From contig NZ_JBBGZW010000001.1 of NCBI RefSeq assembly GCF_037479095.1, forward strand, positions 2,976,001 to 3,040,000: DNA of 64,000 bases. The letters are read 5' to 3'. Of the stretch, positions 33,525 to 47,234 are shown one piece after another (the stretch's first letter is position 1; every line of letters starts with the position of its first letter). Origin of the DNA: Pantoea nemavictus (GTDB lineage Bacteria > Pseudomonadota > Gammaproteobacteria > Enterobacterales > Enterobacteriaceae). The translations under genes and the position numbers were made by a program. The notes beneath the pieces are model-generated. The model did not search any database, had not been told where the DNA came from, and was given only the letters and a program-made list of their open reading frames with translations.

Positions 33525-33922
33525 TGATTGGAGACTTTCAGGGCGGAGCCCTGGCAAATGGCCTGGCGATAACATCCCGGCGTGCTGGTGACAATTTCGC
33601 ACTTATGCAGCAATACCGCATTGGCTTTCATGCCGGCCGCTCTGATCTGCAAGCGTTTACGCGCGGTGTTGATATTCGGCGGTGAATCCTGGCTGCTGCT
33701 TTGGCAATCTTCAGCGGAGACTTCGCCTAAATCGCGGAACGGATTGCTGACCAAATCGGTCGCATCGGTGTAAATCTTCACCGGCGCAGGACGTGGTGTC
33801 GGTTTGCGTTCTGGCTCGCTGGATGCCTGCTGCGGACGAGAAGGAGCACTGCTTATCGGGTGATATTCACGCACGCACCCGGTTAGCATCAATGCCAACA
33901 AGCAGAGCGGTAAAAAACGCAT
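33521..33922 (-). CDS. rcsF: Outer-membrane lipoprotein RcsF
   Basis: 133 residues (E. coli 134). Senses envelope damage and activates the Rcs phosphorelay through IgaA. Lipobox LMLTGC gives an acylated Cys, then a Pro-rich linker (about residues 20-50) that threads through BamA-porin complexes, then a disulfide-bonded domain with four Cys (EDCQS, HKCEI, PGCYR, AICQG). BamA, its assembly partner, is also encoded in this window. Confidence 0.94.
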   Translation of the reverse strand: MRFLPLCLLALMLTGCVREYHPISSAPSRPQQASSEPERKPTPRPAPVKIYTDATDLVSNPFRDLGEVSAEDCQSSSQDSPPNINTARKRLQIRAAGMKANAVLLHKCEIVTSTPGCYRQAICQGSALKVSNQ

Positions 33923-34002
33923 GGCAACATCCTCAAGTAATAAAAAGTGGCGTTATTGAAACAAGGACGACAATAAATAACAAGTCAGGTGCAATTTATG
34001 GC

Positions 34003-34029
34003 AAAAGAAAGGGCGGCCGAAGCCGCCCT
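34003..34029 (-). terminator. Terminator of metNIQ
   Basis: AGGGCGGC (34010-34017), CGAA loop, GCCGCCCT (34022-34029), with TTTCTTTT following on the minus strand, just after the metQ stop. Confidence 0.88.
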
Positions 34030-34050
34030 GCATGGCATGAAAGGTAAAAA

Positions 34051-34866
34051 TTACCAGCCTTTCACTGCACCGCCGTTGAAGATCTTGTTGGCCGCTTCAG
34101 ACACTTCGTCTGATTGGTAGGCTTGAACAAATTTCTTCACGTTCTCAGCGTCTTTGTTATCTTCACGGCTAACGATCAGGTTCACATACGGTGAATCTTT
34201 GTCTTCCACGAAGATGCCATCTTTCGCTGGCGTCAGGCCAATCTGGCTAGCGTAAGTGGTGTTGATCACCGCCAACGCGATTTGCTGATCGTCCAGGGAA
34301 CGTGGCAGTTGCGGCGCTTCCAGCTCAACAATCTTCAGGTTTTTCGGGTTCCCGACGATATCCAGCGAGGTAGGCAGCAGACCCACGCCGTCTTTCAATT
34401 TGATCAGGCCCACTTTCTGCAGCAGCAGCAATGAACGACCCAGGTTAGTGGGATCGTTCGGGATAGCGACCTGTGCACCGTTCTGCAGTTCATCCAGGGA
34501 TTTGATTTTCTTCGAGTAGCCCGCGATTGGGTAAACGAAGGTGTTCGCTACGATAGCCAGCTTGTAACCACGATCTTTAATTTGCTGATCGAGATACGGC
34601 TTGTGCTGGAAGGCGTTAATGTCGATATCACCTTTGCTCAACGCTTCGTTAGGCAGCACGTAATCGTTAAAGGTGACCAGCTCAACATCGAGGCCATATT
34701 TTTCTTTGGCAACTTTCACCGCAGTTTCAGCAACCTGCTGCTCAGCACCCACGATCACACCCACTTTAATGTGGTTTGGATCTTTTGCTTTTTGATCGCA
34801 TCCTGCCAGCGCAATTGCGCCAATCAGAGCACCCACAGCGGCAATCTTTTTAAATGTAAAAGACAT
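34051..34866 (-). CDS. metQ: Methionine-binding lipoprotein MetQ
   Basis: 271 residues as in E. coli. Lipoprotein of the D/L-methionine ABC importer. Signal and lipobox MSFTFKKIAAVGALIGAIALAGC, then an NlpA-type two-lobe fold (HIKVGVIVGAEQQVAETAV, PNDPTNLGRSLLLLQK). Last gene of metNIQ. Confidence 0.96.
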   Translation of the reverse strand: MSFTFKKIAAVGALIGAIALAGCDQKAKDPNHIKVGVIVGAEQQVAETAVKVAKEKYGLDVELVTFNDYVLPNEALSKGDIDINAFQHKPYLDQQIKDRGYKLAIVANTFVYPIAGYSKKIKSLDELQNGAQVAIPNDPTNLGRSLLLLQKVGLIKLKDGVGLLPTSLDIVGNPKNLKIVELEAPQLPRSLDDQQIALAVINTTYASQIGLTPAKDGIFVEDKDSPYVNLIVSREDNKDAENVKKFVQAYQSDEVSEAANKIFNGGAVKGW

Positions 34867-34903
34867 ATCCCTTCCTTAATAGAGGACTATTGATGTTGCT
34901 TGC

Positions 34904-35557
34904 TTACTTATGGGACACAGCACGCACGATGCGGTCGCCACAGAATTGGATTAAATACACCAGAACAACCAGCAGGATCAGCACGGTATTCATCACGGTG
35001 GCGTTATAGCCGATGTAACCATACTGGTAGCCAATCTGGCCCAAACCGCCCGCGCCAACTGCTCCGCCCATGGCAGAGTAGCCGACCAGCGTAATCAGAG
35101 TAATTGTAGCGGCATTCACCAGACCCGGCAGGGCTTCTGGCAGCAGGACTTTACGCACAATCTGCAGCGGCGTGGCGCCCATGGCGCGGGAGGCCTCGAT
35201 CAAACCGGTTGGCAGCTCGAGCAGTGCGTTCTCAACCATACGTGCAATAAATGGCGCGGCCCCAACAGTCAGCGGCACGATGGCGGCTTGCAAACCAATG
35301 GACGTGCCGACGATGGCGCGAGTGAAGGGAATCATCCACACCAATAAGATAATGAATGGAATCGAACGGAAGATATTCACCAGCGCTGACAGCACGCGAT
35401 AGAGCGCATTGTTAGCCAGAATCTGACCCGGGCGCGTAACATACAGCAGCACGCCGACCGGCAGACCGAGGACAAAACCAAAGAAACCGGAGACAAAGGT
35501 CATCATCAGCGTTTCCCAGACGCCACGCGTCAGTAACCACATCATCGCTTCAGACAT
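34904..35557 (-). CDS. metI: Methionine ABC transporter permease MetI
   Basis: 217 residues as in E. coli. Inner-membrane permease with five hydrophobic segments and the EAA coupling loop ([26 protein letters not shown]). Its start overlaps the metN stop by 8 bp. Confidence 0.96.
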   Translation of the reverse strand: MSEAMMWLLTRGVWETLMMTFVSGFFGFVLGLPVGVLLYVTRPGQILANNALYRVLSALVNIFRSIPFIILLVWMIPFTRAIVGTSIGLQAAIVPLTVGAAPFIARMVENALLELPTGLIEASRAMGATPLQIVRKVLLPEALPGLVNAATITLITLVGYSAMGGAVGAGGLGQIGYQYGYIGYNATVMNTVLILLVVLVYLIQFCGDRIVRAVSHK

Positions 35558-36581
35558 AACCTAGCACCTCTACTTTCACATGATTTTCTTTCAGCCAGGC
35601 AATTGCGGCTTGGGTATCTGTTTCACTGCCATCCATTTCGGCTAACATGATGCCGAACTTCACGCCGCCGGCGTAATCCATCTGCGCGCTAATAATATTG
35701 TTATTCACGTTAAAGCGACGTGCCGCCTCAGACAGCAGCGGAGCATCGACTGACTTACCGGTGAACTCCAGACGCAGCAGGGGCACGCTTTCGGCGGAGG
35801 CCTGTGGCGCCATGCGCTGCTGATAGTCGTCCGGGATATCCAGATGCAGCGTGGATTGGATGAACTGCTGCGCCAGCGGTGTTTTTGGATGGGAGAACAC
35901 TTCGCTTACGCTGTCTTTCTCGATCAGCTCCCCATTGCTGATGACCGCAACCTGATCGCAGATGCGTTTCACCACATCCATTTCGTGGGTGATCAATAGA
36001 ATGGTAATACCGAGACGGCGGTTGATGTCTTTCAGCAACTCCAGAATGGAACGCGTTGTGGCCGGATCCAGCGCGCTGGTGGCTTCATCACACAGCAGCA
36101 CTTTCGGATTACTTGCCAGCGCGCGCGCAATCGCTACACGCTGCTTTTGTCCGCCAGAGAGATTCGCCGGCCAGCTATCATGCTTGTCGGATAAACCCAC
36201 CAATTCAAGTAACTCGGTGACGCGCTTTTTAATCTGCTCGCGAGAGAGGTTGCCTAATTCCAGTGGCAGCGCCACGTTGCCGGACACCGTGCGCGAGTTC
36301 ATCAAGTTAAAGTGCTGGAAGATCATGCCAATCTGGCGGCGTGCCAGTGTCAATTGGCCTGAAGAGAGGGTGGTCAACTCCTGGCCATCAACCAGCACGC
36401 GACCGGATGTTGGGCGTTCGAGCAGATTGACGCAGCGAATCAATGTACTTTTACCGGCACCGGATGAACCGATGACGCCATAAATCTGTCCAGCAGGCAC
36501 ATGCAGGCTGACGTTCGACAGTGCCTGAATGCTGCGTGAACCTTGCTGGAACACTTTGGTGATATTTTCGAGTTTAATCAT
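35550..36581 (-). CDS. metN: Methionine ABC transporter ATPase MetN
   Basis: 343 residues as in E. coli. Walker [10 protein letters not shown] (38-46), signature LSGGQ (141-145), Walker B VLLCDEA (161-167). The C-terminal NIL/ACT-like domain (from about residue 265) binds methionine and inhibits transport when the cell is full. Heads the metNIQ operon, preceded by a MetJ-type operator. Confidence 0.97.
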   Translation of the reverse strand: MIKLENITKVFQQGSRSIQALSNVSLHVPAGQIYGVIGSSGAGKSTLIRCVNLLERPTSGRVLVDGQELTTLSSGQLTLARRQIGMIFQHFNLMNSRTVSGNVALPLELGNLSREQIKKRVTELLELVGLSDKHDSWPANLSGGQKQRVAIARALASNPKVLLCDEATSALDPATTRSILELLKDINRRLGITILLITHEMDVVKRICDQVAVISNGELIEKDSVSEVFSHPKTPLAQQFIQSTLHLDIPDDYQQRMAPQASAESVPLLRLEFTGKSVDAPLLSEAARRFNVNNNIISAQMDYAGGVKFGIMLAEMDGSETDTQAAIAWLKENHVKVEVLGYV

Positions 36582-36658
36582 TAGGTTATTTATTATCGTG
36601 TTGCATGGTCCGTGGTGTATCGGGCTTCGCTCAGCAGTGCTGCGCGAAATTTGAATGG

Positions 36659-36687
36659 ATGTTAAGGCATCCAGACGGCTAAATCAA
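36659..36687 (-). promoter_or_regulatory. metNIQ promoter with MetJ operator in the spacer
   Basis: On the minus strand TTGATT (36687-36682), 17-bp spacer, TAACAT (36664-36659). The spacer holds two adjacent met boxes read on the plus strand, AGGCATCC (36665-36672) and AGACGGCT (36673-36680), against the AGACGTCT consensus (5/8 and 7/8). MetJ-SAM bound there would block RNA polymerase. Confidence 0.7.
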
Positions 36688-36768
36688 TCGAAGTCATTCA
36701 ATCTGCCATTCTCTCGCTATACGCAATCATGCGATACTTAGCGACACATTTTCAGCAGGAGTTTCTAC

Positions 36769-37329
36769 GTGGCGAACAAAGTCCCGGCTATTTTTCTGGA
36801 TCGTGATGGCACCTTGAATGTCGATCACGGCTATGTTCATGAAATCGATAATTTCGAATTTATTGATGGCACCATCGAAGCGCTACAGGCGCTGAAGAAG
36901 ATGGGCTATGCGCTGGTGCTGGTGACCAATCAGTCGGGCATTGCGCGGGGGATGTTTACCGAAGATCAGTTTATGCAGCTCACTGAATGGATGGACTGGT
37001 CACTGGCCGATCGGGATGTTGATCTGGATGGCATCTATTTCTGCCCACATTTACCCGATGCAACAGTAGAAGAATATCGCCAGCAGTGTGATTGCCGTAA
37101 GCCGCAGCCAGGCATGTTGCTTTCGGCGCAGCAGCATCTGGATATCGATATGGCTTCTTCTTATATGGTAGGTGACAAAATAGAAGATATGCAGGCGGCA
37201 CAAGCGGCAGGTGTTGGTACAAAAGTGTTGGTACGTAGCGGTAAGCCGGTAACGGCAGAGGGTGAAGCCGCGGCGGATTGGGTAATTAATAGTCTGGCAG
37301 AACTACCTTCACGCATTAAAAAGGCCTAA
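36769..37329 (+). CDS. gmhB: D-glycero-beta-D-manno-heptose 1,7-bisphosphate 7-phosphatase
   Basis: 186 residues (E. coli 191), GTG start with CAGGAG upstream. HAD-family phosphatase for ADP-heptose synthesis, the LPS inner-core precursor. Catalytic motif [11 protein letters not shown], zinc cysteines/histidine in [21 protein letters not shown], and [10 protein letters not shown]. Sits just upstream of the rRNA operon as in E. coli. Confidence 0.95.
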   Translation: MANKVPAIFLDRDGTLNVDHGYVHEIDNFEFIDGTIEALQALKKMGYALVLVTNQSGIARGMFTEDQFMQLTEWMDWSLADRDVDLDGIYFCPHLPDATVEEYRQQCDCRKPQPGMLLSAQQHLDIDMASSYMVGDKIEDMQAAQAAGVGTKVLVRSGKPVTAEGEAAADWVINSLAELPSRIKKA

Positions 37330-37384
37330 AAACGGTCGTTTTGTGCAAATTTCAATCGAACGGTAAAAAAGTTGAAATTTGCAC

Positions 37385-37412
37385 TTGTCACCTCCGAATA
37401 ACTCCCTATAAT
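37385..37412 (+). promoter_or_regulatory. rRNA operon promoter P1
   Basis: TTGTCA (37385-37390), 16-bp spacer, TATAAT (37407-37412), then a GC-rich discriminator GCGCCACC, the hallmark of stringently controlled rrn P1. The sequence from 37397 to 37428 is nearly that of E. coli rrnB P1. An AT-rich UP-element region precedes it. Confidence 0.92.
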
Positions 37413-37505
37413 GCGCCACCACTGAGACGGCAAAGCGGCAACGCAGGCGGCTCAGCAGGGAGTGAAGAAATTCATCCCGCCGGATGAAAGCGCTGAAAAA
37501 AGTGT

Positions 37506-37533
37506 TTGACTCTGAAGGAGGAAAGCGTAATAT
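37506..37533 (+). promoter_or_regulatory. rRNA operon promoter P2
   Basis: TTGACT (37506-37511), 16-bp spacer, TAATAT (37528-37533), about 120 bp downstream of P1, as in enterobacterial rrn operons. Confidence 0.82.
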
Positions 37534-37573
37534 ACGCCACCTCGCGACAGGCGGTTAACCCGCTGCTCGCAAC

Positions 37574-37584
37574 GCTCTTTAACA
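37574..37584 (+). promoter_or_regulatory. rrn leader boxA antitermination site
   Basis: GCTCTTTAACA, the NusB/S10 boxA core, in the leader. The rest of 37330-37737 is the rrn leader with processing-stem sequence and no gene. Confidence 0.85.
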
Positions 37585-37737
37585 ATTTATCAGACAATCT
37601 GTGTGGGCACTCGCAGGATTGATATCAGCGTCTCCGGACGCAAAAAAATATCAAGTCTCACGAGTGAACACATAATGAAATTCATTATGACGTTTTACAG
37701 ATGAGCATCGCTGCACTTGTTGCAGCAAATCAAACTT

Positions 37738-39279
<1,542 letters not shown>

Positions 39280-39367
39280 CCTGAAGATACCTTCCCGCGA
39301 AGTGCTCACACAGATTGTCTGATAGAAAGTAATGAGCAAGACGGCTGCGAAGTCGTGACACTATCGT

Positions 39368-39442
39368 GTCCCCTTCGTCTAGCGGTTAGGACTCCGCCCT
39401 TTCACGGCGGCAACAGGGGTTCGAATCCCCTAGGGGACGCCA
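39368..39442 (+). tRNA. tRNA-Glu (anticodon TTC)
   Basis: 75 nt with encoded CCA in the 16S-23S spacer. Acceptor GTCCCCT/AGGGGAC, anticodon stem CCGCC-CTTTCAC-GGCGG, T-loop GGTTCGAATCC. The rest of the spacer (39280-39367, 39443-39656) holds boxA and processing-stem sequence only. Confidence 0.97.
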
Positions 39443-39515
39443 CTTGCTTGGTGACAGGTGAAAGGTGTCTCCACGACGTATCTCAAAACTGACGTAACCG
39501 TCATGTTTGAGATAC

Positions 39516-39527
39516 TGCTCTTTAACA
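39516..39527 (+). promoter_or_regulatory. Spacer boxA
   Basis: TGCTCTTTAACA between tRNA-Glu and 23S, renewing rRNA antitermination before the 23S gene. Confidence 0.85.
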
Positions 39528-39656
39528 ATCCGGAACAAGCTGAAAATTGAAACGACGTGTTGTTTTCATTCTCCGTAATAGGAATGAAATCACGATGCGT
39601 TCGAGTCTCTCAAATGCTTACAGTCCCGAGCGTTGCAAAACGCCTGTGGGTTGTGA

Positions 39657-42563
<2,907 letters not shown>

Positions 42564-42661
42564 ACAACGCCAGAGGCGTTTTGGTCTGAGAGACCGGATT
42601 TTCAGCTTGTTCACGGACTGGTTTGCGGCGCCTGTGAGGGCTTCGCGAACGAAACAGAATT

Positions 42662-42781
42662 TGCCTGGCGGCTTTAGCGCGGTGGTCCCACCTGACCCCA
42701 TGCCGAACTCAGAAGTGAAACGCCGTAGCGCCGATGGTAGTGTGGGGTCTCCCCATGCGAGAGTAGGGAACTGCCAGGCAT
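42662..42781 (+). rRNA. 5S ribosomal RNA
   Basis: 120 nt, TGCCTGGCGG to CTGCCAGGCAT, closely matching E. coli 5S. Confidence 0.97.
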
Positions 42782-42881
42782 CAATTTAAGATCCGTTATC
42801 GGATCGTGACCTCTCCGGTGACGCGGAAAGGGCGAAACACCTGAAATCAGAACGATTTTCTGATGTCAGTACAGAATCGGT

Positions 42882-42958
42882 GGAGCGGTAGTTCAGTTGG
42901 TTAGAATACCTGCCTGTCACGCAGGGGGTCGCGGGTTCGAGCCCCGTCCGTTCCGCCA
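42882..42958 (+). tRNA. tRNA-Asp (anticodon GTC), distal gene of the rrn operon
   Basis: 77 nt with CCA. GGAGCGG/CCGTTCC acceptor, anticodon loop CTGTCAC. Sequence identical to the tRNA-Asp at 51582-51658. Corresponds to aspU of E. coli rrnH. Confidence 0.97.
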
Positions 42959-42968
42959 CTTAATTGAT

Positions 42969-42997
42969 AAGCCCTGACTGCAAAGTCAGGGCTTTTT
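42969..42997 (+). terminator. rRNA operon terminator
   Basis: AGCCCTGACT (42970-42979) pairs with AGTCAGGGCT (42984-42993), followed by TTTTT. Confidence 0.92.
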
Positions 42998-43127
42998 CAT
43001 GTTGGTAATATTTTCGTTATTGTTGATGAAAAATCAAAATTCTTCTGCTTATAAGCGGATTTTTCAGCAATAATAAACCTGCCAGAATAGTTCCCATCGA
43101 AACATAACGCTATACGATGAGGAAATC

Positions 43128-43931
43128 ATGACAATCCCCGCTTTTGGTTTAGGTACTTTTCGTCTTCAGGACGATGTCGTCATTCAGTCCGTTAAAAATG
43201 CACTGGATCTTGGCTATCGCGCTATCGATACCGCTCAAATCTATGAAAATGAAGCTGCTGTAGGGCAAGCAATTGCAGAAAGCGGCGTAGCGCGTGATGA
43301 ATTATTTATTACTACCAAGATCTGGATCGAGAATTTGTCCTCTGAGGCGCTAATCCCGAGCTTAGAAGAGAGCCTGATAAAACTGCGTACCAATTATGTC
43401 GATCTCACGCTGATCCATTGGCCTTCGCCCGGAAAAGCTATTTCTGTTAAAGAAAGTATGATGGCATTAATGGCAGCAAAAGAAGCAGGACTGACGCGTC
43501 AAATTGGTATTTCAAACTTCCCAATTGCATTGATGAAAGAGGCGATTGAAGCAGTGGGTGTGGAAAATATTGCGACTAACCAGATCGAGTTGCATCCCTT
43601 CCTACAGAATCGACAGGTAGTCGATTTTGCGCAACAGCACGCGCTTCATATCACTTCTTATATGACGCTGGCTTATGGAGAAGCGCTAAAGGATGAGGTG
43701 ATTAACGCGATTGCTCAGAAGCATAAAGCCACTCCAGCTCAGATTGTTCTGGCATGGGCAATGAAGTTAGGTTACGCGGTTATCCCGTCATCAACCAAAC
43801 GTGAAAACCTGTCGAGCAACATGGCAGCGGTTAATTTGCATCTGGATGATAAAGATATGGCAGATATTGCAGCGCTGGATCGTCAGCAGCGTTTAGTGAG
43901 TCCGGAAGGTCTGGCGCCTGACTGGGATTAA
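43128..43931 (+). CDS. dkgB: 2,5-diketo-D-gluconate reductase B-type aldo-keto reductase
   Basis: 267 residues, same as E. coli DkgB (YafB). NADPH-dependent reductase of 2,5-diketogluconate, methylglyoxal and other carbonyls. Catalytic tetrad D34, Y39 ([13 protein letters not shown]), K64 (TTKIWIENL) and H97 (LIHWPS); C-terminal cofactor motif [11 protein letters not shown]. This and the next genes up to 46.1 kb look AT-richer than the hpx genes further on. Confidence 0.95.
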   Translation: MTIPAFGLGTFRLQDDVVIQSVKNALDLGYRAIDTAQIYENEAAVGQAIAESGVARDELFITTKIWIENLSSEALIPSLEESLIKLRTNYVDLTLIHWPSPGKAISVKESMMALMAAKEAGLTRQIGISNFPIALMKEAIEAVGVENIATNQIELHPFLQNRQVVDFAQQHALHITSYMTLAYGEALKDEVINAIAQKHKATPAQIVLAWAMKLGYAVIPSSTKRENLSSNMAAVNLHLDDKDMADIAALDRQQRLVSPEGLAPDWD

Positions 43932-43945
43932 TCATTACCCCATAT

Positions 43946-44854
43946 TCAGCCCTGCACTCGCCAGGGCTGATCTTTTAACCATTCACTCAGAAAGTCGATA
44001 AACGCCCTGACGCGTTGGCTAACACCTAAGTCGCTGTAATAGACTGCATTAAAAGGCATTTTTACTGGAACGCGTCGCTCAGCAAGCAGCTCAATGAAAG
44101 TGCCATCCGCAATTTCTTTATCCACCATAAAATCTGATAAACAAGCGATACCCTGATCGCCTAAAACTAACTGTTTGAGAGTTTCGCCGCTGTTAGAGGA
44201 CATACTCGGAATACTGTCATATAGGCCACCATTTTCATCGGTGACAGGCCAACGATTTAACCGGGGCGTTTCAACAAAGCCGAGGCATTCATGATAGGCC
44301 AAATCAGCTGCTGAAGCCGGTACGCCATATTTCGCCAGATAAGCCGGCGTGGCTACTAGTTTGCGATAGCTAGTGAAGAGTAGGCGAGCACGTAGCGTGG
44401 AGTCCGTTAAATCGCCAGCGCGAATTGCCACATCGACTTTACGTTCGATGAGATTGATGAAGCTCTCTGAAGAAATCAGCGATAGCCTAACGTCCGGATA
44501 GCGCTCACGAAATGGTTTAATCATCGGTAGTAACAGATGCAGAATCACGGGTGTAGCTGCATCAATGCGCAGTATGCCCTGTGGAGCCATTTGCCGCTCT
44601 ATGAGCTCACTCTCGGCCGTAGACATCTCCTGCATCAACTTTTGCACACGGCGAAAGTAATGTTCGCCTTCATGAGTGAGTGCCAGCTGGCGTGTGGTAC
44701 GCGTTAATAGCGCTACACCCAGTTTATTCTCCAGTTTCTTAACGGTACGGCTTACTGCCGAATTGGCCATCTGTAGCTGTTCCGCAGCACGGCTGAAACT
44801 GCCGCTTTCAACCACGGCAATAAACACTTTTAACTCATCTGACGATGCCTTCAT
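43946..44854 (-). CDS. yafC: LysR-type regulator YafC
   Basis: 302 residues (E. coli YafC 304). Winged helix in the first 60 residues ([32 protein letters not shown]) and a LysR substrate-binding domain. Convergent with dkgB (14-bp gap) and divergent from the MFS gene across 100 bp. LysR proteins usually control a divergent neighbour, so the MFS gene is a likely target. The effector is unknown. Confidence 0.92.
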   Translation of the reverse strand: MKASSDELKVFIAVVESGSFSRAAEQLQMANSAVSRTVKKLENKLGVALLTRTTRQLALTHEGEHYFRRVQKLMQEMSTAESELIERQMAPQGILRIDAATPVILHLLLPMIKPFRERYPDVRLSLISSESFINLIERKVDVAIRAGDLTDSTLRARLLFTSYRKLVATPAYLAKYGVPASAADLAYHECLGFVETPRLNRWPVTDENGGLYDSIPSMSSNSGETLKQLVLGDQGIACLSDFMVDKEIADGTFIELLAERRVPVKMPFNAVYYSDLGVSQRVRAFIDFLSEWLKDQPWRVQG

Positions 44855-44954
44855 TATCCCTCCAAAAGCAAAAGTCTATTCTTACTTTGCATCTTTTTGT
44901 CATTAAAGCATGCGGTAATACTAACGCCCAACAAAACCTTATTGGGAGTTAATC

Positions 44955-46133
44955 ATGCCACTTGCACTTTGGGCGCTTACAATCAGTGCCTATGCCATCG
45001 GAACCACAGAATTTGTGATTGTTGGATTGATTCCGACCATCGCTGAACAGCTCAGTATTACGCTACCTTCTGCAGGAATGCTGGTATCCATTTACGCTTT
45101 AGGCGTGGCTGTCGGCGCACCCGTGCTTACCGCCTTGACCGGTAAGCTAGCCCGTAAACAGTTATTGATGGGATTGATGGCACTATTTACCGTCGGTAAT
45201 CTGGTTGCCTGGCTGGCGCCAAACTATGAAACGCTGGTAATAGCCCGTTTGCTGACCGGTCTCGCTCATGGTGTGTTCTTCTCTGTCGGATCAACGATTG
45301 CAACCAGTCTGGTGAGCAAGGAGAAAGCCGCGAGTGCGATTGCCATCATGTTTGGTGGTCTAACCGTCGCTTTGGTAACAGGTGTGCCGTTGGGGACGCT
45401 AATCGGGCAACACTTTGGCTGGCGTGAAAGTTTCCTCGCTGTATCGCTATTAGGAGTGATTGCATTAGTCGCAAGTCAGGTGCTTATCCCACGTAATATT
45501 GCGCAACCACCGGCCACGACACTGGCACAGCAGGCACGCGTAATGGTTAATCCACGTCTGCTACTGATCTATGCCATTACTGCACTGGGTTATGGCGGCG
45601 TATTTACTGCCTTCACATTCCTTGCGCCGATGATGCAGTCGCTGGCAGGTTTTTCGCCGACCGCGGTAAGCGTGATTTTGTTGGGATATGGTATTTCCGT
45701 TGCCATTGGTAACATCTGGGGCGGCAAGCTGGCGGATCGACGCGGAGCCGTTCCCGCTCTAACACTGATCTTTACGGCGCTGGCAATTTTGCTGATGGTA
45801 TTCCAGTTCACTGCAAGTATGCATTACATGTCAGTGGCAACGGTATTGGTCATGGGTATCTTCGCTTTTGCCAACGTGCCCGGTTTGCAGGTTTATGTGG
45901 TGCAGAAAGCTGAACACTTTGCACCGGGCGCAGTGGATGTCGCTTCAGGTTTGAATATCGCGGCATTCAATATTGGGATTGCTCTGGGGTCTACGGTCGG
46001 TGGTTATATTGTTGAGCATTATGGTTTGGCACAAACACCATGGGTAGGCGCTGTCATTGTTTTTGGTGCGTTGCTGCTGGTACGTTTAAGCGGTCAGCTC
46101 GAAAAGCCGAACTCGGCGATTGCGATTGAATAA
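44955..46133 (+). CDS. MFS drug/sugar-efflux type transporter (DHA1, AraJ/YdhP-like)
   Basis: 392 residues with twelve hydrophobic segments and no signal peptide. N-terminal ISAYAIGTTEFVIVGLIPTIAEQ and the motif-A variant GAPVLTALTGKLARKQLLMG place it with AraJ-like exporters. Substrate cannot be read from sequence. RBS GGGAG lies before ATG 44955. As I recall, E. coli K-12 has no transporter at this place, so it is an accessory gene beside yafC. Confidence 0.88.
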   Translation: MPLALWALTISAYAIGTTEFVIVGLIPTIAEQLSITLPSAGMLVSIYALGVAVGAPVLTALTGKLARKQLLMGLMALFTVGNLVAWLAPNYETLVIARLLTGLAHGVFFSVGSTIATSLVSKEKAASAIAIMFGGLTVALVTGVPLGTLIGQHFGWRESFLAVSLLGVIALVASQVLIPRNIAQPPATTLAQQARVMVNPRLLLIYAITALGYGGVFTAFTFLAPMMQSLAGFSPTAVSVILLGYGISVAIGNIWGGKLADRRGAVPALTLIFTALAILLMVFQFTASMHYMSVATVLVMGIFAFANVPGLQVYVVQKAEHFAPGAVDVASGLNIAAFNIGIALGSTVGGYIVEHYGLAQTPWVGAVIVFGALLLVRLSGQLEKPNSAIAIE

Positions 46134-46140
46134 TAGGCAC

Positions 46141-46166
46141 AACAGCCTGCCAACTGGCAGGCTGTT
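46141..46166 (+). terminator. Hairpin after the MFS gene
   Basis: Twelve-bp perfect stem AACAGCCTGCCA (46141-46152)/TGGCAGGCTGTT (46155-46166), 8 bp after the stop, with only a weak T tail. Confidence 0.65.
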
Positions 46167-46211
46167 ACATTACTCTGCTGTGAGGTGAATTCCGACAATC
46201 ATCAACATCAA

Positions 46212-46240
46212 TTGAAACCCCGCGCTAAAATCCCTATAAC
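46212..46240 (+). promoter_or_regulatory. Putative yafD promoter
   Basis: TTGAAA (46212-46217), 17-bp spacer, TATAAC (46235-46240), 41 bp upstream of the yafD GTG. Confidence 0.65.
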
Positions 46241-46281
46241 AGTCAGGTGAAGTCAAAGTCGTAAACCAGTCAGGCGGGAAA

Positions 46282-47085
46282 GTGCGAAAAAAAACTTATT
46301 CAATGCGTTATGTAGCAGGTCAGCCAGCTGAGCGGATCTTTCCGCCGGGGGCAATGCTGCATGCTGGACAGCCTTTACCGCCCGGAGCACCTCTACCCGC
46401 AGATCCAACGCTGCGGGTTTTAGTCTGGAACATCTTCAAGCAGCAGCGTGCAGAGTGGATGTCAGTGCTGGAAGGCTTCGGCAAAGATGCTCACCTGGTG
46501 CTGTTGCAGGAAGCGCAAGCCACGCCTGAGCTGGTCAAATTCGCCACCAGCAACTATCTCGCAGCCGATCAGGTCCCCGCATTTGTCTTACCGCAACATC
46601 CTTCTGGCGTCATGACGTTGGCTTCTGCGCATCCTGTGTATTGCTGCCCATTGCGTGAACGAGAGCCATTGCTACGTTTGGCCAAATCAGCGTTGGTCAC
46701 GGCTTATCCTTTACCCACCGGCGAAATGCTGATGGTGGTAAATATCCACGCGGTGAATTTCAGTCTCGGGGTGGATGTGTACAGCAAGCAGCTCGGACCG
46801 ATTGGTGAACAGATTCAGCATCATCGTGGGCCCGTAATCATGGCCGGCGATTTCAACGCATGGAGCCGTCAGCGCATGAATGCGCTGTACCGTTTTGCCC
46901 GGGATATGTCACTGCGGGAGGTTAACTTCACGGACGACCATCGCCGTAAAGCCTTTGGTCGTCCGCTGGATTTCGTTTTCTATCGCGATATGAAGGTGAG
47001 TGAAGCCTCAGTGCTGGTAACGCGCGCTTCAGACCACAATCCTCTGTTGGTTGAATTCAACTCCCTCTACGGTATCGAGCGTTAA
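46282..47085 (+). CDS. yafD: Endonuclease/exonuclease/phosphatase-family protein YafD
   Basis: 267 residues (E. coli 266), GTG start. EEP fold with metal/catalytic segments [32 protein letters not shown] and [12 protein letters not shown]. Substrate unknown. The methyltransferase gene yafE, next to yafD in E. coli as I recall, is absent; mltD follows. Confidence 0.92.
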   Translation: MRKKTYSMRYVAGQPAERIFPPGAMLHAGQPLPPGAPLPADPTLRVLVWNIFKQQRAEWMSVLEGFGKDAHLVLLQEAQATPELVKFATSNYLAADQVPAFVLPQHPSGVMTLASAHPVYCCPLREREPLLRLAKSALVTAYPLPTGEMLMVVNIHAVNFSLGVDVYSKQLGPIGEQIQHHRGPVIMAGDFNAWSRQRMNALYRFARDMSLREVNFTDDHRRKAFGRPLDFVFYRDMKVSEASVLVTRASDHNPLLVEFNSLYGIER

Positions 47086-47200
47086 GAAACGCGCTCAGAA
47101 CGCCACTCTGCAACAATCAAAATCATCAGAAATGGATAAGGCGGATTATTGGCGAAAGCCTTAAGAAGGAAAGGGCACATTTTGTGGATTGCAGAAAATG

Positions 47201-47227
47201 AAAAAGGCTGACAAAAGTCAGCCTTTT
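47201..47227 (-). terminator. mltD terminator (possibly bidirectional)
   Basis: AAAAGGCTGAC (47202-47212), AAAA, GTCAGCCTTTT (47217-47227). T-run on both strands, in the convergent yafD/mltD gap. Confidence 0.88.
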
Positions 47228-47234
47228 CGGGGCA

